Positions 54,401 to 63,523 are shown, numbered from the stretch's first letter. The stretch is 64,000 nucleotides of DNA from Desertivirga brevis (GCF_017355835.1 NZ_JAFEWF010000009.1:1-64000), one strand, 5' to 3'. Program-made: numbers and translations. Notes: generated from the sequence alone by a model not told the origin.

Positions 54401-54494
54401 CTTTCACAACTCCTGTTACAGTAATGTTCTGTGCCCTCGCACCTGCGATGATGACAAATAAAAACGCAATTAGTAGCGTAATTTTCTTTCTCAT
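51426..54494 (-). CDS. SusC/RagA family TonB-linked outer-membrane protein (pair 3)
   Basis: 1022 residues; signal peptide ends IIAGARAQN. CarboxypepD_reg-like domain (VTGVVKDSKGETQPGVSV), TonB-box-like LQEVVVIGYGTATKKD, plug (ILRGNIPGLNV, LLVRGKTTLSAGTSPLIVLDG, VDVLKDASSLAVFGAKAATGVVAITTK) and barrel ending GLNVTL. It imports a glycan together with SusD3. It is divergent from the GH2 gene at 55090 across a 595-bp region packed with RCGTATY sites, one of which (54691-54697) faces this gene. Confidence 0.95.
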   Translation of the reverse strand: MRKKITLLIAFLFVIIAGARAQNITVTGVVKDSKGETQPGVSVKEKGTSRGSATDANGRYSISVPPTATLVFNSIGFSMQEVPVNNRATVNVTLRTDNTQLQEVVVIGYGTATKKDVTGAVSSVKATQLENENPQSVSDILRGNIPGLNVGLNTSAKGGGDLLVRGKTTLSAGTSPLIVLDGVIYNGQLSDINPNDIETVDVLKDASSLAVFGAKAATGVVAITTKKGKSSTPTITVNTNIGLAKLARDQDVYNGQGFLDWRADVMRSGATSPAYLYNNPNNLPDGITETQWRNGVSGDLTKIWLDRLGLVANEQANYQAGKTTNWYDEIFQTGQRQDHTVSIAGRKDEVNYYMSLGYLKNENLIKGGQFSTFRTRVNLEAKAAKFLTLGLNLQYADRNEGAIEADWGQLVNLSPYGDMYNADGTLRRIPTDDNGLNARNPFLDMTYNGRFDRQNTLFGSLFTKVALPFGISYQLNFSPGIDHFRTFNHASSLNPNVTTPGGSVTRAQETRYNWQIDNLLKWNKTFAKIHNVDVTLLANAEKYQTWWTSAYNEGFVPGDFLSYHNVSSGVKPAVNSEDKIYTGDALMGRLNYSLMQRYNLTLSVRRDGYSVFGVKSKRAVFPAAALAWTFTEESFMKSLPWLNYGKLRVSYGINGNRDLRNPDNGTVDPYAALAILNTGKYQLVTPSGTAVEANTAALNARMPNPNLQWEQTASFNAGLDFSILRDRIGGTIEVYDKQTSDLLIRESVVRVSGYNNVFSNIAKVSNRGFEFSLNTKNIRKDNFNWNTNFNLFFNRNQIIMLASPTDDPGNGWFIGKDIDVIWDYKILGVWQENELTEAAKFNKGIKAGDFKLQDVDGNYVYNDLDKQFLGYTSPRFTWSMRNEFNILKNFDFSFQLLSNWGQKKRFDQAKNQPGSVGFGRSSSYVLPYWTPENQRNDFARLNSGLSGTNFGVYRDNSFIRLNTVALAYSVPNKLVNQVRLKSAKLYVNVNNAGLYAPTWNYWDPQNNGPTPRYYTLGLNVTL

Positions 54495-54690
54495 AATTAT
54501 TGGTTAGTAATAAATTGAATAAACATTGCATTAACGGGAGGCTAAGGTATATGCAATAATTGAATTATAAAGCATGTAAATAGCTGTTAATCAAACACTT
54601 AAAATGTTTTTAATGCGTTTGGTTAACAATCGCCATAACTCCTAAATGCTTGATAAACAGCATGGTCTTTTTCTGATATCACTATGGTTT

Positions 54691-54979
54691 GATACGCAAA
54701 AAGAGCAATTAAAAAAAATTAAAAAAATTGGTAAAGGTCTTATATAGATCCTGTAACAAGCGTATTCACTGAAAATTCCGAAATTTTAATCATTGTGTTT
54801 TAAACGTATCAGAAGTAGAAATTCAAGAACATTGCACTTAATCTTATCGCATATCTATCAACGAAATAGCTAATTGTGCTGCTGGGATTTAAGCGTATTG
54901 TTTTTAATTTAATACTTTGATTTTCAATATTTTATGTAATTTTTTTCTTGTTTGATTAGAGAATTCTGCACTAACTTTA
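54691..54979 (+). promoter_or_regulatory. Multi-site promoter P4 (GH2-GH2-GH88-PL operon)
   Basis: Same-strand sites have CGTAT at 54761 (AACAAGCGTATTC), 54805 (TTTTAAACGTATC) and 54894 (TTTAAGCGTATTG); a fourth, GATACGC at 54691-54697, is on the other strand. The promoter is TTG (54948-54950), 21 nt, TAACTTTA (54972-54979). Distances to the -7 box are 211, 167 and 78 bp; the last two sites are 89 bp apart as in P3. No strong minus-strand promoter for SusC3 was found; the rest of 54495-54690 is plain AT-rich DNA. Confidence 0.7.
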
Positions 54980-55089
54980 CGGAACCAATTATAGACAAAG
55001 GCCATGTCAACCTACTTTTAAAAGGTTCTGATGGTAGATCATCCGGTTTTAAAAAAGGATAAGTCTGTAGGAGATGAATAAAAGCGGAA

Positions 55090-57798
55090 ATGAAATTAGA
55101 GTGTACTTTAATGCGATTCAAATTTAGAAGAACCTTTGCCGGACTAAAATTTTATGGAATGGTTGCTTGCATAGCTGCCATGTTTAATATTTTTCCCGCA
55201 ACTGCTCAGCAAGGCAGATTAATTGTAAACCTGAATCAGGGATGGCACTTCACAAAGGATTCTGTTATTCCGGAAGAAACAGGTGTAAAAGTCAGTTGGA
55301 AGAAGGTAAACCTTCCTCACAGCTGGAACTCGGAAGATGTAATGGACGACAAGCCTGATTATTACAGAGCAGCCTGCTGGTACCGGAAGGAACTTCCCAT
55401 TAACGAGTCTCTCAAGGGAAAAAAGCTCCTTCTTCAATTTGATGGGGCCAATCAGGTTAGCGAGGTGTATATAAATGGCCAACATGCTGGAACTCACATA
55501 GGAGGTTACACAGCCTTTAGTGTTCCGGTTGATGAATATATAAACTTTGAGGAGACCGCTATAAATACTCTTCTTGTTAAAGTAGACAACAGTCATAATG
55601 ATAATATTCCGCCGCTTTCGGCCGACTTTACTTTTTTCGGAGGGATTTACCGCAATGTAAATCTTATCGTTAATGATCCTGTTCACTTTCTTCAATCGCG
55701 CGGAGCAAGCAGCATTTTCATTACTACACCGTCTGTGTCAGAAAAACAAGCTTCTGTTCTAATCAGAAGTGTTGTTCAAAATCAATCTGCTACATCCAGG
55801 AAAATACTTCTTCGAAATACCATACAAGACGCTTCCGGAAAGGTTATCAAAGAAAAAAATACATCAGTTTCTTTGAAGGCAGGAGAGCGGCGGGAGTTGA
55901 GCCAGGTTACAGATAATATTCAAAATCCTTCTTTATGGACACCCGAAAACCCCTACCTATACCGGGTATTTACTCAAATCAAGGATGCTAAAACAGGGGA
56001 GATTTTGGACCAGGTGACAAATCCTTTAGGATTGAGATGGTTTAAGTTCGACGCAAACACAGGCTTTCATCTTAACGGGAAGCCGTATAAGCTCATTGGA
56101 GCGAGCCGTCACCAGGATTTTAAGGGCATGGCAAACGCGATCCCGGATAACTATCATTACAATGATGTTAAACTGTTGAAGGATATGGGTGCAAATTTTT
56201 TACGTGTAGCCCATTATCCTCAAGATCAGACTGTACTTAATGCTTGTGATGCTCTTGGTATCCTTACATCAATAGAGATTCCAGTGGTTAATGCTATAAC
56301 TGAGACCGAAGAGTTCTATAATAATTGCCGTAATATGCAGGTAGAGATGATCAGGCAGAATTATAATCATCCTTCTGTTATTCTTTGGGGCTATATGAAC
56401 GAGATCATGTTACGCCCTAAATTTATTGGGCAGGCAGAACGCCAAAAGGTGTACTATGGAAATATTACGAAACTGGCACAAACTCTCGATAGCCTTACAC
56501 GGGCCGAAGATCCCACTAGGTATACTATGATCGCGCATCACGGCGACTTTAACAGGTACAAACAAGCCGGCCTGATTGACATACCTCAGGTAGTGGGCTG
56601 GAACCTGTACCAGGGCTGGTATTCAGGATCAATTTCGAATTTCTCGGACTTCCTCGATCGATTCCATAAAGAGTATCCAAACAAGCCCCTTATGGTTACA
56701 GAATATGGAGCAGATGCTGACCCTCGTATCAGGTCTTTAAGCCCTGAACGTTTTGATAAGAGTATTCAATATTCTTTGAATTTCCATGATGTCTATCTTA
56801 AAGCGATGTTGGAAAGGCCTTTTGTTGCAGCTGGGATGATTTGGAACCTGGCTGATTTCAACTCAGAAACAAGAGAGGAAACAATGCCTCATATTAATAA
56901 TAAGGGGTTGCTTACGCTGGAAAGAAACGCAAAAGACCTATACAGGTTCTATCAATCCCAGTTGCTGAAGAGGCCTTTCATAAGCATTTCAGACTGGAGA
57001 AAGCGGAGCGGAATAACTGATTCTGCATCTTCAGTTTGTACACAAGAACTAGATGTTTTCTCTAATGCAACAGAGGTGGAATTATTCAAGGATGGTGTAT
57101 CGCTTGGAAGCAGAAAGCCAATGAACGGCCGGTTCACCTGGCTTGTACCTTTTAGCAATGGGCAGAACCGGGTCGAGGCACGATGTCTGATTGAAGGTAA
57201 AGAGTATCGCGATGTTGCCCATCTGAACTTTGATATTCAGTCCCGGGATAACATTCAGCATCTGAACGTGCTACTTGGAGCCAGACGCTTTTTTGAGGAC
57301 GATAAAGGCCAGGAGTGGATCCCTTCGACCCAATATAAACAAGGCTCATGGGGTTATATTGGAGGTACTCCGTTTAAAGCGGGAAATACAAGGCAGAGTT
57401 ATGGAACTGATCGTAATATTAAGGAAACAGATAATGACCCTATTTATCAAACACAGGTTACAGGAATACAGAAGTATAAACTTGACGTAGCCGACGGTGA
57501 GTATTCACTCACACTTCATTTTGCCGAATTAACCACATCGGAAACGAAGGAAGCTCTTGCTTACAACCTGGACAATTCTGTGCAGAAGAATAAAGCAGAG
57601 GAGAGAGTTTTCAATATTTCCATAAACAAGGTACCTGTATTACAAAAGCTAAATATTGCCAAACGTTACGGTCCTCTTACAGCGGGTTTTGAAACGATAA
57701 AAGTGACAGCAGAAAACGGGAAGGGAATAGAGATCTCTTTCGACGCCTTAGTGGGCCAGCCGGTATTAAATGCTTTGCAGTTAACTAAAATTAATTAG
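55090..57798 (+). CDS. Glycoside hydrolase family 2 with C-terminal malectin-like domain
   Basis: 902 residues. ATG 55090 is used; ATG 55111 is an alternative. Signal peptide ends FPATAQQ. The GH2 sugar-binding domain (WKKVNLPHSWN, GANQVSEVYINGQHAGTHIGGYTAF), immunoglobulin-like domain and TIM barrel follow. Acid/base Glu438 lies in ILWGYMNEI and nucleophile Glu538 in MVTEYGADA. Residues about 725-900 look like a malectin carbohydrate-binding domain (LNVLLGARRFFEDDKG, YSLTLHFAELT, FNISINKVPVLQ). GH2 covers beta-galactosidase, glucuronidase and mannosidase; the specificity is not evident. First gene of the P4 operon. Confidence 0.92.
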   Translation: MKLECTLMRFKFRRTFAGLKFYGMVACIAAMFNIFPATAQQGRLIVNLNQGWHFTKDSVIPEETGVKVSWKKVNLPHSWNSEDVMDDKPDYYRAACWYRKELPINESLKGKKLLLQFDGANQVSEVYINGQHAGTHIGGYTAFSVPVDEYINFEETAINTLLVKVDNSHNDNIPPLSADFTFFGGIYRNVNLIVNDPVHFLQSRGASSIFITTPSVSEKQASVLIRSVVQNQSATSRKILLRNTIQDASGKVIKEKNTSVSLKAGERRELSQVTDNIQNPSLWTPENPYLYRVFTQIKDAKTGEILDQVTNPLGLRWFKFDANTGFHLNGKPYKLIGASRHQDFKGMANAIPDNYHYNDVKLLKDMGANFLRVAHYPQDQTVLNACDALGILTSIEIPVVNAITETEEFYNNCRNMQVEMIRQNYNHPSVILWGYMNEIMLRPKFIGQAERQKVYYGNITKLAQTLDSLTRAEDPTRYTMIAHHGDFNRYKQAGLIDIPQVVGWNLYQGWYSGSISNFSDFLDRFHKEYPNKPLMVTEYGADADPRIRSLSPERFDKSIQYSLNFHDVYLKAMLERPFVAAGMIWNLADFNSETREETMPHINNKGLLTLERNAKDLYRFYQSQLLKRPFISISDWRKRSGITDSASSVCTQELDVFSNATEVELFKDGVSLGSRKPMNGRFTWLVPFSNGQNRVEARCLIEGKEYRDVAHLNFDIQSRDNIQHLNVLLGARRFFEDDKGQEWIPSTQYKQGSWGYIGGTPFKAGNTRQSYGTDRNIKETDNDPIYQTQVTGIQKYKLDVADGEYSLTLHFAELTTSETKEALAYNLDNSVQKNKAEERVFNISINKVPVLQKLNIAKRYGPLTAGFETIKVTAENGKGIEISFDALVGQPVLNALQLTKIN

Positions 57799-57830
57799 AA
57801 GAAGCAGACCTTAAAAATCAAAGATCAATC

Positions 57831-60326
57831 GTGAGAAAAGTTTATACTTTAATTCTTAGCCTTCTGGTAATCACTCTCAACTGTTTTAGTCAAAAAACGA
57901 AGCGTTTGAACGAGGGATGGCAATACCTTCGACAGGATTTAGGAAGCGTATGGCAAGCTGTCAGGCCAGTAGCAAAGGGAAGTTCAGAAAGTGTACCCTT
58001 ATGGCAAAGTGTTAGCTTGCCCCATTGCTTTAACGCTCAGGACGGGGTAGATCCAGATGTTAACTATTACCAGGGGCCGGGCTGGTATAGAACAAACATT
58101 CAAGTCGATAATCCATACAAACAAGGCCGTACCTTATTGCAATTCGAAGGGGCTGGTCAGAAAACTTCTGTTTATATATATACTACAAAAGTTGCCGAAC
58201 ATGTGGGTGGCTATGATGAATGGACAGCCGACATAACGGAAGCGGTTGAGGCCTTTAAGAAAACCGAAGTATTTCAAAAGCAGTTTAAAGGGTTTGTTCC
58301 TGTATCAATTCGTTGCGATAATTCGCGTGATACGGAAATGATTCCCTCTAGCCTAAGTGACTTTAATATCTATGGAGGTATTTACCGTTACCTTAATCTT
58401 GTTTATGTCCCTTCTCTAAGTTTTGATAAGATCTTTGCTGAAGCTGTTTTGAATGAAGATATGAAGACCGGTACTATCCAGGTAAGAGGACGTTTTTATA
58501 ACCCTCATAATCTTGCCGGTGGAAATGTTGTTCTTAAACTTAAAGATTCCAAAGGCAAGGAGATCCGGACAATAACAAGCACTTTAAGATCCCTTAGTGG
58601 AGATTCTAAACTGGGAACTTTTGAAGTCAAAGGCCCTAAGCAATGGCATCCGGAGAACGCCGTGTTGTACACAATTGAAGCATCCGTAGTTACCCCTGAA
58701 GGAATATTTCGCCAGGCAGAAAAAGTTGGCTTTCGCAGATTTGAATTTCAGGAGAAGGGTCCTTTTATTCTTAACGGAAAAAGGTTGCTTCTTAGGGGAA
58801 CACACCGGCATGAAGATCATGCAGGTGTGGCGGCGGCAATGACTGAAGATCAAATAAGGAAGGAAATGCAGCTTATCAAAGATATGGGTGCAAACTTTAT
58901 TCGTCTGGGACACTACCAACAATCCCGCATAGTACTCAATCTTTGTGATAGCCTCGGTATTCTGGTATGGGAAGAGATCCCTTGGTGCCGTGGAGGCCTC
59001 GGTGGTGTAATATATCAGAACCAGGCAAAAGGAATGCTGACTAATATGATTGAGCAGCATTATAACCATCCATCAGTTATCATTTGGGGATTGGGGAATG
59101 AAAACGACTGGCCTGGAGATTTTCCTACTTTCGATCAGCAGCAGATCCGTGCTTTTATGAAAGAGCTCAACGATCTGTCTCACCGTCTTGATCCAGTACG
59201 AAAAACAGCTATACGCCGCTGTGATTTTTGCAAAGATATTGTTGATGTTTATTCACCTTCAATTTGGGCGGGCTGGTATCGTGGAATTTACACAGAATAC
59301 AAAAAGGTGTCTGAAGAAGAGAATCAGAGGGTAAAACATTTTTTCCATGCGGAGTGGGGAGGGGATAGTCATGCCCGTCGTCATTCGGAAAGCCCCGACA
59401 ATGCCTTGATCCAGGTGAAGGAAGGTGAGGGTGCAGACGAGCGAGCAGGAGATGCATCACTTTTCGGTGGACCTGCACGGGTCTCTAAGGACGGCGATTG
59501 GAGCGAATCGTATATCTGTAATTTGATGGATTGGCATCTTAAAGAACAGGAAACGATGCCCTGGTTAAGCGGCTCCGCATTCTGGACGTTTAAAGATTTT
59601 TCTACACCGGTCAGACCAGATAATCCAGTACCTTATGTGAATCAGAAGGGAGTTGTTGAACGCGACCTTACTAAAAAAGAGGCCTATTATGTATTTCAGT
59701 CTTACTGGACAACAAAGCCAATGGTGCACATCTACGGCCATAGCTGGCCTGTAAGATGGGGGGATGCCGGTCAATCAAAAATGGTGAAGGTCTATTCAAA
59801 TTGTGATAAAGCCGAACTTTTCCTGAACAACAAGAGCTATGGTGTTAAAACAAGAAACAGCCAAGACTTTCCTGCAGCTGGCCTGCGTTGGAGTCTACCT
59901 TTTGAGGGCGGAAAAAATACAATCAGGGTGGTTGCCACCAAAGGGCGAAGGGTTATCTCAGATACCCTGAGCTTTGACTATGAAACGCGAAAATGGACCA
60001 AGCCTGCTAAACTTGAAATTCGAAAGCTGGGAGAGCAGGATGGCGTCACGACAGTAGAAGCTAAATTGTTTGATGCAGCAGGGGTACAGTGTCTGGATGC
60101 GGCAAATGTCGTAAAGTTTAGTCTCACAGGAGATGGCAAATTGATTGATAACCAGGGAACGTCAACAGGGTCAAGAGTTGTTCAGTTATATAACGGAAGA
60201 GCTATTATCAAAGTGAATACTCAGCAAGGCAGCAGCGTTATAGGCGCATCTGTAGACGGAATCAAAACAGCTTTTTTAAATTTAGGAGAGGCTGGCCCTA
60301 TTCTTAGAACTAGTCTTGAAAGGTAG
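57831..60326 (+). CDS. Glycoside hydrolase family 2 (beta-galactosidase/glucuronidase-like)
   Basis: 831 residues from a GTG start at 57831 that gives a good signal peptide (ending TLNCFSQ). Sugar-binding domain (VSLPHCFNAQDGVDPDVNYYQGPGWY shortened in view), immunoglobulin domain and TIM barrel are present. Acid/base Glu424 is in IIWGLGNENDW and nucleophile Glu508 in FFHAEWGGDS. The C-terminal part has the DUF4982-like sandwich (VKVYSNCDKAELFLNNKSYG) and a final Big-like domain. Thirty-two bases after the first GH2, same operon. With GH88 and lyases nearby, a glucuronide or galactoside removed from the side chains is plausible. Confidence 0.91.
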   Translation: MRKVYTLILSLLVITLNCFSQKTKRLNEGWQYLRQDLGSVWQAVRPVAKGSSESVPLWQSVSLPHCFNAQDGVDPDVNYYQGPGWYRTNIQVDNPYKQGRTLLQFEGAGQKTSVYIYTTKVAEHVGGYDEWTADITEAVEAFKKTEVFQKQFKGFVPVSIRCDNSRDTEMIPSSLSDFNIYGGIYRYLNLVYVPSLSFDKIFAEAVLNEDMKTGTIQVRGRFYNPHNLAGGNVVLKLKDSKGKEIRTITSTLRSLSGDSKLGTFEVKGPKQWHPENAVLYTIEASVVTPEGIFRQAEKVGFRRFEFQEKGPFILNGKRLLLRGTHRHEDHAGVAAAMTEDQIRKEMQLIKDMGANFIRLGHYQQSRIVLNLCDSLGILVWEEIPWCRGGLGGVIYQNQAKGMLTNMIEQHYNHPSVIIWGLGNENDWPGDFPTFDQQQIRAFMKELNDLSHRLDPVRKTAIRRCDFCKDIVDVYSPSIWAGWYRGIYTEYKKVSEEENQRVKHFFHAEWGGDSHARRHSESPDNALIQVKEGEGADERAGDASLFGGPARVSKDGDWSESYICNLMDWHLKEQETMPWLSGSAFWTFKDFSTPVRPDNPVPYVNQKGVVERDLTKKEAYYVFQSYWTTKPMVHIYGHSWPVRWGDAGQSKMVKVYSNCDKAELFLNNKSYGVKTRNSQDFPAAGLRWSLPFEGGKNTIRVVATKGRRVISDTLSFDYETRKWTKPAKLEIRKLGEQDGVTTVEAKLFDAAGVQCLDAANVVKFSLTGDGKLIDNQGTSTGSRVVQLYNGRAIIKVNTQQGSSVIGASVDGIKTAFLNLGEAGPILRTSLER

Positions 60327-60386
60327 AGGAGGTGAATTACCTTGCTTAAAAAATCAGAACACATACTTTAAAAAAAACACCAATAT

Positions 60387-61553
60387 ATGAAACGGACATT
60401 AGTTCTAATTACGCTTGTTGCTAGCTTAAGTACCCTTTATGCCCAAAAAGTTAATGTAAAGAAGGAGTTTAAATTTGCTCAGAGTCAGACAGACTACATG
60501 CTTCAGGAAATACCAAAAGCTGAGTCAAAGCCAGAGCAGGTTTCGCCAAGAACTTTTGAGAATGGCAAGCTTAAATTAGTAGTTTCAAAAGACTGGACCA
60601 GCGGCTTCTTCCCCGGGATCTTGTGGTATTTGTATGATTATACAAAAAGTCCGAAGTGGCTGGAAGAAGCAAAGAAATTCACCGCTAAGATTGAGAAAGA
60701 GCAGTTCAATAAAGGTACCCACGATTTGGGTTTCATGATCTACTGCAGCGTAGGAAATGCCTATCGTTTAACCAAAGACGAGAGATATAAACCAATAATT
60801 ATTCAGGCAGCTAAATCCCTTTCCTCTCGTTTTAACCCTCAAACTGGAGTTATCCGGTCATGGGATCACCATCAGGACATTTGGCAGTACCCGGTAATTA
60901 TTGATAACATGATGAATCTGGAACTGCTGTTCGATGCTACTAAATTCTCAGGAGATTCAACGTTTTACAAACTTGCTGTAACACATGCTAATACCACAAT
61001 GAAGAACCATTTTCGTCCTGATTACAGTTCCTACCATGTGGTGGATTATAACCCTCAAACTGGAGCTGTGAACAAGAAGATGACCCATCAGGGCTATGCT
61101 GATGAATCAGCATGGGCAAGAGGACAAGCATGGGGGCTTTATGGATTTACTCTTTGCTACCGCGAAACGAAGGACCAAAGATATCTTGATCAGGCAAATC
61201 ATATTGCTGCCTTCATTCTAAATCATCCATCAATGCCGAAAGATCTTGTTCCATACTGGGACTATAACGATCCGGCAATACCTAATACCAGTCGCGACGC
61301 CAGTGCTGCAGCAATTACAGCTTCTGCCTTATATGAGCTCGCGGGCTATGCAAATAATAAAACATACAGGGAAAAGGCCGATGCTATTCTTTCCTCTTTA
61401 AGCAAAGGCTATCATTCTCCTAAAAATCAGAATGGGGGCTTCATTCTTATCCACAGTACAGGCCACCGTCCTGCAAAAAGTGAAATTGATGTTCCTTTGA
61501 CTTATGCAGATTACTACTACCTGGAAGCATTATTAAGGAGTAAAAAGAACTAA
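60387..61553 (+). CDS. Glycoside hydrolase family 88 (unsaturated glucuronyl hydrolase)
   Basis: 388 residues with a signal peptide ending STLYAQ. An alpha6/alpha6 barrel with GH88 landmarks: DWTSGFFPGILWYLYDYT, THDLGFMIYCS (Asp113), WQYPVIIDNMMNLELLF (Asp173), MTHQGYADESAWARGQAWGLYGF and PKDLVPYWDYNDP. The 60-residue gap between the two Asp matches the family's catalytic pair. GH88 enzymes hydrate the 4,5-unsaturated uronic acid left by polysaccharide lyases, so this directly ties the operon to lyase products. Periplasmic. Eight bases separate it from the next gene. Confidence 0.93.
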   Translation: MKRTLVLITLVASLSTLYAQKVNVKKEFKFAQSQTDYMLQEIPKAESKPEQVSPRTFENGKLKLVVSKDWTSGFFPGILWYLYDYTKSPKWLEEAKKFTAKIEKEQFNKGTHDLGFMIYCSVGNAYRLTKDERYKPIIIQAAKSLSSRFNPQTGVIRSWDHHQDIWQYPVIIDNMMNLELLFDATKFSGDSTFYKLAVTHANTTMKNHFRPDYSSYHVVDYNPQTGAVNKKMTHQGYADESAWARGQAWGLYGFTLCYRETKDQRYLDQANHIAAFILNHPSMPKDLVPYWDYNDPAIPNTSRDASAAAITASALYELAGYANNKTYREKADAILSSLSKGYHSPKNQNGGFILIHSTGHRPAKSEIDVPLTYADYYYLEALLRSKKN

Positions 61554-61561
61554 GGTTAAGC

Positions 61562-62730
61562 ATGAAAGTCCTAAGGATCGTTGTCTTACAGCTATTCATC
61601 GCAGCCCAGTGTTTTGCCAACTTTGAAAAAAGGGCCATTAAAGTGTTAAGGGAGCAAATTTTGGAAGAAGCTACCTGGGCTTTACAGCAACAACCTATAA
61701 CTGTGACCGCTGCTTCCTCCCCAAGAAGTGCTGGCGGCAAGCATGACTTTTATTCAGAAGGTGATTATTGGTGGCCCGATCCTAACAATCCTTCCGGTCC
61801 TTATATTCAAAAAGACGGGCTAACTAATCCTGAAAACTTTGTTGCACATCGCCAGGCTATGATCCGCTTCAGCCGCATTATTGGAGCATTGGCTTCTGCC
61901 TATAAAATAACAGGGGATGAAAAATTCGTGCGTCAGGCAATGATACATCTAAAAGCTTGGTTTGTTGACGATAGTACATTAATGAATCCTAACCTCCTAT
62001 ACGCCCAGGCAATACAAGGCCGTTTCACTGGTCGCGGTATCGGAATTATTGATACTATCCATCTTATTGAAGTGGTACAGGGAATCATGGTAATGGAACA
62101 GGCAAAGGAAATGGAAAAGGAGGGGATTGTTAAGATAAGGAAGTGGTTTTCCGACTATCTGACCTGGCTGACAAGTCACCCTTACGGAAAGGACGAGATG
62201 AATGCCGAGAACAACCATGGAACTTGCTGGGTGATGCAGGTCTCTGCTTTTGCAAAATTTACGAAAAACACAGCTTTACTTGCATTTTGCAAAGACCGCT
62301 TCAAAAACGTTCTGCTACCAAGGCAAATGGCTGCCAACGGCAGCTTCCCTCTGGAACTTAAACGTACCAAACCCTATGGCTACTCTATCTTTAACCTCGA
62401 CGCAATGGTTGCTACTTGCACCATACTTTCCGATGCTAATGATAATCTTTTCCACTTCCGGCTGGCGGATGGCAGAGGCATAAAGAAAGGTATTGAATTC
62501 CTTTTTCCTTACATAAAAAAAAAAACTTGTGGCCCTATGCAAAAGACGTTATGTATTGGGAAAACTGGCCCGTGGCACAACCTTTCCTGCTACTCGGAGC
62601 AGAGGCTTATAAGCAGAAAGCCTGGTTCAATACCTGGAGAGGCTTGGACCATAACCCGCAGGTCGAGGAGGTATTGAGAAACCTTCCCCTACGTCATCCT
62701 ATACTTTGGCTAAATCAAAGCGCTTATTAA
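61562..62730 (+). pseudogene. Alginate-lyase-family (PL38-like) gene, frameshifted at an A11 run
   Basis: The first frame (61562-62677, 371 residues) starts with a signal peptide (AAQCFAN) and has FYSEGDYWWPDPNNPSGPYI, LYAQAIQGRFTGRGIGIIDT, NAENNHGTCWVMQV and SIFNLDAMVATC, all typical of the PF05426 group containing PL38. At 62515-62525 an A11 run throws it off; the family sequence resumes in another frame from 62527 (WPYAKDVMYWENWPVAQPFL to LPLRHPILWLNQSAY, stop 62730). A12 or A9 would restore a protein of about 389 residues. It may be a sequencing error, a true mutation, or slippage that gives some full-length enzyme. Last gene of the P4 operon. Confidence 0.8.
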
Positions 62731-62828
62731 TATCGCTAACTAATTTTTAGAAATATGACTGGAGACATAGTGAGTGTAAATTAAAACTCAGATATTGCTG
62801 GCAATAACCAATAAAATTCAAATTTAGT

Positions 62829-63257
62829 ATGTCGACAAATACCGAGTGCATGTACTGCGCAAAAGATCAGCGTCTCACTGATCTGATGATAGAGGTTGCT
62901 GAATTAGATGCTTCCATTCTGTATCTTTTTAAAGAGCAGACCTATAAAGGCCGTTGTTTGGTGGCTTATAAAAAAGAACATAAGAACGAGATCTTCGAAT
63001 TGAATGAGGAAGAGTTGGCATTGTTCACCAAAGATGTTGCTAGAGTAGCTAAGGCTGTAAAAACAGCTTTTGGTCCCGGAAAGATTAACTATGGTGCCTA
63101 TGGTGATAAGATGCCGCATATCCACTTCCATATTGTACCAAAGTATGAGAATGCTCCTAAGTGGGGAAGCACATTTGATATGCAGCCCGACGAAAAGGTA
63201 TACCTTTCAGAAAGTGAGTATACCGAGGTGATTAACAAGATCAAGGAAAATCTATAA
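62829..63257 (+). CDS. HIT family protein
   Basis: 142 residues, cytoplasmic. The histidine triad MPHIHFHIVPKYE is intact near residues 96-108, and the CMYCAKDQ start resembles zinc-binding HIT members. HIT proteins are nucleotide hydrolases or transferases (AMP-lysine and ADP-sulfate-like substrates). It is about 100 bp after the lyase gene and ends at its own terminator, so it is likely a bystander housekeeping gene inside the PUL rather than part of it. Confidence 0.9.
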   Translation: MSTNTECMYCAKDQRLTDLMIEVAELDASILYLFKEQTYKGRCLVAYKKEHKNEIFELNEEELALFTKDVARVAKAVKTAFGPGKINYGAYGDKMPHIHFHIVPKYENAPKWGSTFDMQPDEKVYLSESEYTEVINKIKENL

Positions 63258-63293
63258 AAGGTCGTTTTCGATCAGTAGAATACAGTATTGTTT

Positions 63294-63326
63294 AGGCAGC
63301 TTCTTATTATTGAGGCTGCTTTTTTA
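63294..63326 (+). terminator. Terminator after HIT gene
   Basis: AGGCAGC pairs with GCTGCTT (one G-U) around a 14-nt T-rich loop, followed by TTTTAATTTT. The stem is short but well placed, about 40 bp after the stop. Confidence 0.55.
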
Positions 63327-63523
63327 ATTTTATATACCCTCGTCATAACTTCCTGTAATCCCTTTGTAACTGCTTTGTGATACATATTTCATGTTATTTA
63401 TCTTTTATAAGCTGTAGGTTTGCCGGGCCTATCCAGTCGTGCTTTTGCGGTACAGCCTTCGTAACACGGGCTTGCTAGAATAGGGTTTGTACAATTTTTT
63501 AATAGAATAAAAATTCGTTTACT

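Noticed and set aside
54495..54690. A matching two-site promoter for SusC3 on the minus strand
   Set aside because: One reverse site exists at 54691-54697, but no second site at 78-89 bp and no clear -33/-7 pair at the required distance were found.
55219..55695. 158-codon frame on the minus strand
   Set aside because: It lies inside the conserved sugar-binding domain of the GH2 gene on the other strand and has no protein features.
57944..57951. GCGTAT within the second GH2 gene as another regulator site
   Set aside because: Followed by G instead of C or T, inside coding sequence and without a partner site or promoter; scattered matches like this are expected by chance.
58584..59069. 161-codon frame on the minus strand
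   Set aside because: Antisense to the second GH2 enzyme, whose catalytic motifs are intact.
62143..62542. Several short frames on both strands within the lyase pseudogene
   Set aside because: All overlap clearly conserved lyase sequence; only the frame from 62527 continues the family and is merged into the pseudogene.
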